7,652 nucleotides of DNA. Origin: Thaumarchaeota archaeon S13 (GTDB taxonomy: Archaea; Thermoproteota; Nitrososphaeria; Nitrososphaerales; Nitrosopumilaceae). The notes beneath the pieces are model-generated. The model was not told where the DNA came from and did not search any database. It saw nothing but the letters and a program-made list of their open reading frames with translations. The DNA lies in the NCBI GenBank assembly GCA_003724275.1, contig RHFA01000045.1, positions 1 to 7,652 of the forward strand, in the 5' to 3' direction. The stretch's first letter is position 1. Every line of letters starts with the position of its first letter. The translations under genes and the position numbers were made by a program. This document shows, piece after piece, positions 1-5,700 of the stretch.

Positions 1-32
1 GGATCACGCCCGATAGCGCGGCGAGGGCCGCC

Positions 33-45
33 AATACTAATATCA
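33..45 (+). promoter_or_regulatory. TATA-like box upstream of the OBG GTPase gene
   Basis: An AT-rich island (aatactaatatca) sits in otherwise very GC-rich sequence. Its centre is about 27 bases before the ATG at 68. Archaeal TATA boxes lie about 26 bp before the transcription start, so the transcript would begin at or within a base or two of the ATG, which means leaderless. No Shine-Dalgarno-like sequence is seen just before the ATG, which agrees. Positions 1-32 hold nothing I can assign with confidence. This is inferred from position and composition only. Confidence 0.4.
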
Positions 46-67
46 CGCCGCGCCGGCGCGCGCTGCC

Positions 68-1252
68 ATGCAGATCGGCCTACTCGGAAAGGCCAACGTC
101 GGCAAGTCGACCTTTTTCTCGGCGGCGACCGAGACGGCGGTCCAGACGGGAAACTTTCCGTTCACGACGATCGAGCCCAACGTCGGCGTCGCGCACGTGC
201 GCGCGCCGTGCGCGTGCGGCCCGCTAGGCGTGAGCCACGAGACGCCCGAGTGCCGCGGCGGGACGCGCCTCATACCGGTTCGCCTAATCGACGTCGCGGG
301 CCTTGTTCCCGGCGCGCACGAGGGCAAGGGCCTCGGAAACAAGTTCCTCGACGCCGCAAGGCAGGCAGACGCGCTCATACACGTCATCGACGCGGCCGGC
401 TCGACGGACCTGCAGGGCCAGCCAGTCAAGCCGGGGACGCACGACCCCGCAGAGGACGCGAGGTTTGTCGTGGAAGAGTTTGACGCGTGGTTTGGCGACA
501 TACTGCGGCGCGAGTGGCAAAAGCTCTCAAAGGAGATAGAGCAAAAGCGCTCCGGCCTCGCGGCGGCCATCGCGCGCCGCTTTAGCGGGCTGGGGATCGG
601 CGAGGCCGACGTCTCTGCGGCCCTCCAGTCCACGGGCCTCCACGCAAAGGGCGCCGCAGACTGGGGCGATGCGGAGATCGGCGAGCTCGCCCGGACCATG
701 CGCGAGGCCTCAAAGCCAATGCTCGTCGCAGCAAACAAGGCCGACCTTGTGGAGGGCGACGTGCCCGCCGAGATTGCCGGCCAGCGCGCAATCCCGTGCA
801 GCTCCGAGTCCGAGCTCCTCCTGGGCCGCGCCGCGGCGTCAGGGGCCATAAGCTACTCGCCAGGCGAGGCGTCCTTTGAGGTGTCCGGCGGGGCGACGCC
901 GCAGCAGCGCGCCGCGCTGGAGACCGTCTCGGGGATACTCGGCAGGCTCGGCGGCACGGGCGTCCAGCGCGCCCTCGACGAGGCCGTCTTTGGCGTGCTG
1001 GGGATGATCGTCGCGTATCCGGTCGAGGACGAGACGAAGATGTGCGACAAGGACGGCCGCGTCCTGCCGCGCGCGCTCCTCCTGCGGCGCGGCTCCACGG
1101 CCATGGACCTCGCGCGCGCCGTCCACGCCGAGATCGCCGAGGGGTTTTTGCACGGGATCGACTGCAAGACGGGAAGGCGCGTCGGGGCAGACCACGAGCT
1201 CTCCGACGGCGACGTCATAAAGATAGTCTCGACAAAGGCAAGGGGCGGCTGA
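68..1252 (+). CDS. OBG/YchF-superfamily GTPase with C-terminal TGS domain (archaeal type)
   Basis: A 394-residue cytosolic GTPase of the OBG group, likely translation- or ribosome-associated. All G motifs are visible: P-loop GKANVGKST at residues 7-15 (G1), the FPFTTIEPNVG switch around 30-40 with T33/T34 (G2), DVAGL at 75-79 followed by VPGAHEGKGLGN (G3, the OBG-family signature), NKAD at 223-226 (G4) and SSE near 245 (G5). G4 is NKxD, so GTP specificity is expected, unlike canonical YchF/OLA1, which carries NxxE and prefers ATP. A helical insert fills about 135-215. The TGS domain covers about 315-391, ending in LSDGDVIKIVSTK. Length and layout match the archaeal OBG-TGS family. The ATG at 68 starts directly at the first beta strand (MQIGLLGKANVGKS). 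The cysteine/histidine group C48-x-C50...H57...C62 before G3 could bind a metal. The stop overlaps the next start, so the gene is cotranscribed with kae1. The exact cellular role is not known from sequence. Confidence 0.95.
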   Translation: MQIGLLGKANVGKSTFFSAATETAVQTGNFPFTTIEPNVGVAHVRAPCACGPLGVSHETPECRGGTRLIPVRLIDVAGLVPGAHEGKGLGNKFLDAARQADALIHVIDAAGSTDLQGQPVKPGTHDPAEDARFVVEEFDAWFGDILRREWQKLSKEIEQKRSGLAAAIARRFSGLGIGEADVSAALQSTGLHAKGAADWGDAEIGELARTMREASKPMLVAANKADLVEGDVPAEIAGQRAIPCSSESELLLGRAAASGAISYSPGEASFEVSGGATPQQRAALETVSGILGRLGGTGVQRALDEAVFGVLGMIVAYPVEDETKMCDKDGRVLPRALLLRRGSTAMDLARAVHAEIAEGFLHGIDCKTGRRVGADHELSDGDVIKIVSTKARGG

Positions 1253-2238
1253 TGCTCTGCCTGGGGATCGAGAGCACGGCCCACACGTTCTCGTGCGCCA
1301 TAGTGGAGAGGGGCCGCCGCTCGCGCATACTGCACGACGAGCGACGCGTCTACGCGCCGCCCGAGGGCCAGGGGATACACCCGCGCGAGGCCTCGCGCCA
1401 CCACGCCGCCGAGGCCGCCTCGTGCCTCGCGGCGTGCCTGGAGGGGGCCGGCGCGCGCGCCTCCGAGGTCGACGCGATGGCGTACGCCGCCGGCCCTGGG
1501 CTCGGCCCGTGCCTGCGCGTGGGCGCAGTCGTCGCGCGCGCGCTGGCATCGTACCACGGCGTCCCCCTATACCCAGTCCACCACGCCATCGGCCACATAG
1601 AGCTGGGCAAGATGCTCACGAAAACGCGCGACCCGCTCGTCCTGCTCGTCTCTGGCGGCCACACGATGCTGCTGGCCTTTTCTGCGGGCCGCTGGCGCGT
1701 ATTTGGCGAGACGCTTGACATCACGCTGGGCCAGCTCTTTGACCAGTTTGGCCGCTCGCTGGGCCTCGCCTCGCCGTGCGGCCGCCAGGTCGAGGCGATG
1801 GCCGCGCGGGGCGGCGAGTACATTGCGCTACCCTACACCGTCAAGGGCAACGACGTCTCGCTCTCGGGACTGTGCTCGGCGGCGATGCAGGCCGTCGCGT
1901 CTGGCGCCTCGCGCGAGTCGGCCTCGCACTCGCTGCAGGAGACGGCGTTTGCGATGGTCTGCGAGGCCACCGAGCGCGCGCTTGCGCTGACGCGGAGGCG
2001 CGAGCTCCTCGTCGTCGGCGGCGTCGCGGCAAACTCTAGGCTCTCCTCGATGCTGCGGCGAATGTCGCGCCGCCACTCTTGCCGCCTCGCCGCCGCGCCC
2101 GTCAAGTACGCCGGCGACTGTGGCGCGCAGATAGCGTGGGCCGGCGCGCTAGAGGCCTCCGTGTCCGGGCCCGTGAAACCCGAGGAGGCCACGGTCAGGC
2201 AGTCCTGGCGACTAGACGAGGTCGACATCGCCTACTGA
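1252..2238 (+). CDS. kae1: KEOPS subunit Kae1, tRNA N6-threonylcarbamoyladenosine transferase
   Basis: A 328-residue ASKHA-fold protein that transfers the threonylcarbamoyl group to A37 of ANN-decoding tRNAs (t6A), acting in the KEOPS complex with Bud32, Cgi121 and Pcc1. Visible signatures are the N-terminal GIEST (5-9), the metal-binding H111-A-I-G-H115 motif, VSGGHT (133-138), the GETLDITLGQLFDQFGRSLGL loop (152-172), PYTVKGNDVSLSGL (194-207), SLQETAFAM, the VVGGVAANSRL nucleotide-binding segment, and YAGDCGAQIAW with the expected metal ligand D289. It ends in RLDEVDIAY as a stand-alone protein. Many archaea fuse Kae1 to the kinase Bud32, and here there is no fusion and no bud32 in the window. 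The ATG at 1252 shares its A with the TGA of the upstream GTPase, and it places GIEST at the usual position. The frame is open back to 1042, but that 70-codon extension lies inside the GTPase and has no family similarity. The 3' end overlaps the convergent small gene by 7 bp. Confidence 0.95.
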   Translation: MLCLGIESTAHTFSCAIVERGRRSRILHDERRVYAPPEGQGIHPREASRHHAAEAASCLAACLEGAGARASEVDAMAYAAGPGLGPCLRVGAVVARALASYHGVPLYPVHHAIGHIELGKMLTKTRDPLVLLVSGGHTMLLAFSAGRWRVFGETLDITLGQLFDQFGRSLGLASPCGRQVEAMAARGGEYIALPYTVKGNDVSLSGLCSAAMQAVASGASRESASHSLQETAFAMVCEATERALALTRRRELLVVGGVAANSRLSSMLRRMSRRHSCRLAAAPVKYAGDCGAQIAWAGALEASVSGPVKPEEATVRQSWRLDEVDIAY

Positions 2239-2474
2239 GCGCCCATTGCGCCCGGAATGTCCAGGACGGTCTCGCCAAACCGCTTTGAGAGGTCGAGCAT
2301 GCGAGACTGCGTCTTGTCAAAGGCTATCCTCCTGTCGGTCAGGACGAGCACGCCCGTGCCGAGCGTGTCCTCGCTGCAGTCCTCCTGGCGGATCGCCCTC
2401 TCCTCGCCCATCTGCGGGCCGGCGGCGGGGCGCGCGGGTATTTTAACCAAGGAGGCCTCGACCCGCCCGGCCAT
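2232..2474 (-). CDS. Short PH/GRAM-like domain protein, possibly C-terminally truncated
   Basis: An 80-residue minus-strand ORF, ATG at 2474-2472 and TAG at 2234-2232. It begins MAGRVEASLVKIPARPAAG. It then has the pattern GTGVLVLTDRRIAFDK followed by TVLDIP, which resembles the first strands of bacterial/archaeal PH- or GRAM-like domains ('..vLTdrRiif...vldipl..I..'). Those domains normally run on for another 40-60 residues. Here the protein stops six residues after LDIP with GAMGAQ. Codon choice (AAG, ATA, CTC, GCG) matches neighbouring real genes, and the opposite strand has no better candidate. It has no signal peptide or membrane segment. It may be a small complete protein or the remnant of a longer one cut off when it came to abut kae1. 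The function is unknown. Confidence 0.6.
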   Translation of the reverse strand: MAGRVEASLVKIPARPAAGPQMGEERAIRQEDCSEDTLGTGVLVLTDRRIAFDKTQSRMLDLSKRFGETVLDIPGAMGAQ

Positions 2475-2496
2475 CCGGAGACCCCGTTCAGCAGCA

Positions 2497-2505
2497 GTAA
2501 ACCCC
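2497..2505 (-). promoter_or_regulatory. Weak TATA-like box for the minus-strand small gene
   Basis: On the minus strand the run ggtttactg is centred about 27 bases before the ATG at 2474. This again fits an archaeal TATA box driving a leaderless transcript. It is the most AT-rich stretch in that position, but the match is imperfect. Confidence 0.3.
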
Positions 2506-2544
2506 GTGCGCGCTCGGGCGGGAAGTCGGCCTGCGATTCTGATA

Positions 2545-2555
2545 CTCTTTTATAC
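2545..2555 (+). promoter_or_regulatory. TATA box of the giant surface-protein gene
   Basis: The sequence ctcttttatact contains TTTTATA, close to the archaeal box A consensus TTTATATA, within the 102-base intergenic region 2475-2576. Adding about 26 bp places the transcription start near 2577-2580, right at the TTG of 2577-2579. It is the best promoter-like element in the window and faces the surface-protein gene. Confidence 0.55.
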
Positions 2556-2601
2556 TGACCTGCTTCAGGCTCCTCGTTGTACAGCAGCTCCCGAGCCTCC
2601 T

Positions 2602-2611
2602 CCCCCCCCCC
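2602..2611 (+). repeat. Homopolymeric C10 tract at the 5' end of the surface-protein gene
   Basis: Ten consecutive C residues lie between the promoter/TTG (2577) and the signal-peptide core (about 2648). With ten Cs, the frame from the TTG at 2577 ends at 2783 after 68 codons. With eleven or eight Cs it would continue into the long surface-protein frame. Homopolymers of this length slip easily during replication and are also prone to sequencing error. Confidence 0.85.
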
Positions 2612-2647
2612 GACGGGAACGGCAGGTGCGTATCCAAGCCCGATCGG

Positions 2648-2716
2648 CTGTTGTGTCTGGCACTGGCCTTGGTCATCGCCGGGGCGGCGGCCTCCACCAG
2701 CAACCTTACCGCAGCA
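2648..2716 (+). other. Signal-peptide hydrophobic core of the surface protein
   Basis: In the long frame, codons 2633-2647 read SKPDR, followed by the hydrophobic run LLCLALALVIAGAAA and then STSNLTAA. This has the basic region, hydrophobic core and small-residue cleavage region of a Sec signal peptide. The basic residues (R at 2624, K at 2636, R at 2645) lie upstream of the TTG at 2651. That suggests that translation begins further 5', beyond or at the C tract. Confidence 0.75.
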
Positions 2717-5700
2717 CAGGGTGCTCCCGTGGAGGCTTCGACCGCTCCAGCGTCGACCGCCCCGTGGATCAGCGTCACGGTAGGAGATGCCGGGCCGTTC
2801 TCGCATGGTAACACAATCACCGTCTCGGGCACGGTTCGCGAGACTCTAGACCCGCCGTACGGCATCACCATCAGTATTCACCTGCCACCAGAGGGGGACG
2901 AGGCAACGACGATACCTGCCCCGCAGGGCCACCGGGCGCCCGCGCTTGTGAAGATAGGGCAGGTAAACCCCAGCGAGATCACCGACAACTCGTTCAGCAA
3001 GACGATAAAGGTCGGTGGCCCGTCATGGACGCGAATGGGCGACTATATCATAGCAGCACAGTACGGGTCATACAATGCGCAGGCGACGTTCAACTATATC
3101 ACTGGCGGTACCCCTATGCCAACGTTGCCAGAGCCTGATCCTTCGACGACTCTGCCGCTAGTCGAGCCCCCGCCGCCCCCGCCGCCAATTGTGACACCGC
3201 CACCTACGGGAACCTCGCGCGTGCTGACCATAGTGACTGACGCGGCGTCCTACTCGCGCGACGATCGGATCACGTTTAGCGGCACAACGCAGGGAACCGT
3301 GGCGCGCGAGGTAGTCTCTGTCGTGATCGAGCCCCCAATCGGGAGCTCACAGATCCGCAGCGGTCTGACGACGGCAATAAACACGTTCATGCTCTCGCCC
3401 GTCGACGTCGGGGAAGCTTTTAACCGCGCAGGCATTTACACGATAAAAGCGTTCACGAATGCCCAGGAAGCCAGCAATGCTGCGGCGCTCGAGCTCCAGT
3501 ACGAGAACAACCGCGTGACGCGTTACTTTGAGACCCCGTTGGCTGTGGCGTCAATACCGCCAAAGTTCGTTGAAGTGGGCTCAACGCTCACGTTCACTGT
3601 AGTGCCGACCGAGCCGTCGTACACGGGGCTGACGTGGAGCCTGGACGGATCGGTTCCGCCGGGCGCCACGATAAGCAATACCGGCGTGTTCAAGTGGACG
3701 CCAACGTCACTTCGTAACGCGCAAGAGGAGTCATTCCAAGTGAGAATAACCGCCACCGACGGAACGCAGACCGCCGGGGCTACCGTGATGATCTCTGTCA
3801 CATCAAAGAAGCCCGGCGCCGACCTCTCTGCCATGCGAATGTCGGCGCTAGGCGACGGCCACAGGGTGTACGTGGGCCTTGGCGAGGAGCCGGCCGCCGG
3901 CAGCCCCCTGCGCGTCTATGTGGAGTTTACCGACACGGCGAACCGCCCGACGCCAGACGTCAACTATGGCGTTACCGTCGAGCAGCGCGGGTCCACGCTG
4001 GCCTCTATCAGCGGCGCGCACGACGCCAACGCCGACCTCGACCCCATCGTGGTGACCACCTCGCCGCTGCGCTTTGGCGGCTCGGTGGACGTCACGGTCG
4101 AGTTTGGCGGGTCTGGCCGGCCCGGCGGCGAGCTCGCAGGCCCTGTGGGCAACACGATCGGGTTTAGGCAGGTTCGCACGGTGACGCCCGTCACGCAGGC
4201 CAACGGGCCGGCGCCGCACCTTGACCGCATAACGATAAGCGGCGTGAGCGTGACCGACGCGACAGGCAGCGTGGTCACGCGCGAGCCCGTCGGCGAGCGG
4301 ATACTCATATCGAGCAGGATCACCAACAACATGGACGCCGCGCAGGACTATGCGCACATTGTCCAGGTCGACGGGCCTGACGGCCAGACAGTAGCCCTCA
4401 CGTGGTCCAGCGGGACGCTACGCGCCGGGGCGTCGACGAGCCCGTCGTCCTCCTGGATACCGCAGGACACGGGGGCGCACGATGTCTCGGTTTTTGTGTG
4501 GGAGTCCATCGACAACCCTGTGCCGCTCTCGGTCCAGGCGACCTCGCGCCTGACGGTCGTCGAGCGGGCGGCCACGGCAACGCCTGACCCGCGCTTTGTG
4601 CCGTACATGACGCAGGGCGACGACCCGCGCACGTACGTCGAGCGCTACGAGGCAGACCCCGCGTACAAGGCGTGGTTTGACGCCGGCTTCCCGGGCCTGA
4701 CCATACAGCAGGCCGCCGGGCTGGCGCCGCCCGCGGTAGCGCCCGCCCCGGCGCCAGCGCCAGTCCCGGTGCCGGATCCGGATCCCGACCCGCGCTTTGT
4801 GCCGTACATGACGCAGGGCGACGACCCGCAGGCCTATGTCGATCGCTACAACAGCGACCCCACGTACAAGGCGTGGTTTGACTCGAACTTTCCGGGCTTG
4901 ACGATCCGGCAGGCCGTCGGCCTCGAGGGCGCCGCGCCCACGCCGGCCACCGGCTCCCACCTGACCCCGGGTACTACACATGTTCCACCCGCTGGCGACC
5001 GCGAAACCGACAGGGACACGGTAGAGTCCCACTCGGATCCCGCCCCGCAGCCCGCGACTCCCAGACCGGTGACCGCGCGCCCTGCCCCCAACATAGACGC
5101 GGCCCTCGTCGGAATAACGTTCCAGATCTCCGGCGGCGACGTCTCCAGAATCGCCGCTGGCACGGGCACCTCGATACTAGTCACAATGGACGCCGACCGC
5201 GGCGGGGCGCTGAGTTTGGTCATCCCCCGCAGCACGCTTGACTCGAGGACGAACGGCTCCCGCGGCGACGACGTCCCCTTTGCCGTACTTGTCAACGACG
5301 AGATAGCCGACGCCGCCGAGTCGAGCTCCATGCACTCGCGCACGCTGGTGGTGGACTTTTACGCCGGCGACGGTCAGGTCGTAGAGGTGATCGGCAGCTG
5401 GATCATCGGAATGCCGCAAACACCAGAGCCGCAGTCGCTGACGATCGCGGTCGGAAGCTACACGTACACGTTTGGCGACACGATTACAGTGAGCGGCACC
5501 GTTGACCCTAGGATCATGGGGGCTGACGTGGCCATCGACGTGATCTCGCCCTCGGGCGTTAGGATCCATGCGTCGCAAGCATACGTCGACAGGTTCGGAT
5601 CCTACACGGGCAGCTTCATCGCCAGCTCCACATGGCTCAACCAACACGGGGATGGCACGTACACGATAAGGTCGTCCTACGAGAAGGGCACAACTGCCGA

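Noticed and set aside
43..849. 268-codon minus-strand frame opposite the GTPase gene
   Set aside because: It is the complement of a gene with every G motif intact. The predicted product is Ser/Arg/Ala-rich without recognisable motifs.
1042..1251. 70-codon N-terminal extension of Kae1
   Set aside because: It overlaps the conserved TGS domain of the GTPase in another frame and is Arg/Ala-rich. The ATG at 1252 gives the normal Kae1 N terminus.
2577..2783. 68-codon ORF from TTG 2577 as an independent small protein
   Set aside because: Beyond the C tract it is an Arg/Pro-rich out-of-frame reading of the signal-peptide region. It is better explained as the 'off' frame of the surface gene or as the result of a homopolymer error.
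2257..2811. 184-codon plus-strand frame across the intergenic region
   Set aside because: It runs antisense through the small PH-like gene, over the promoter, and ends inside the surface gene in a different frame. No coherent protein features were seen.
4771..4789. Repeated ggatccggatccc hexamer run
   Set aside because: It encodes Pro-Asp-Pro-Asp in a linker. The repetition is explained by the amino-acid repeat and suggests no separate element.
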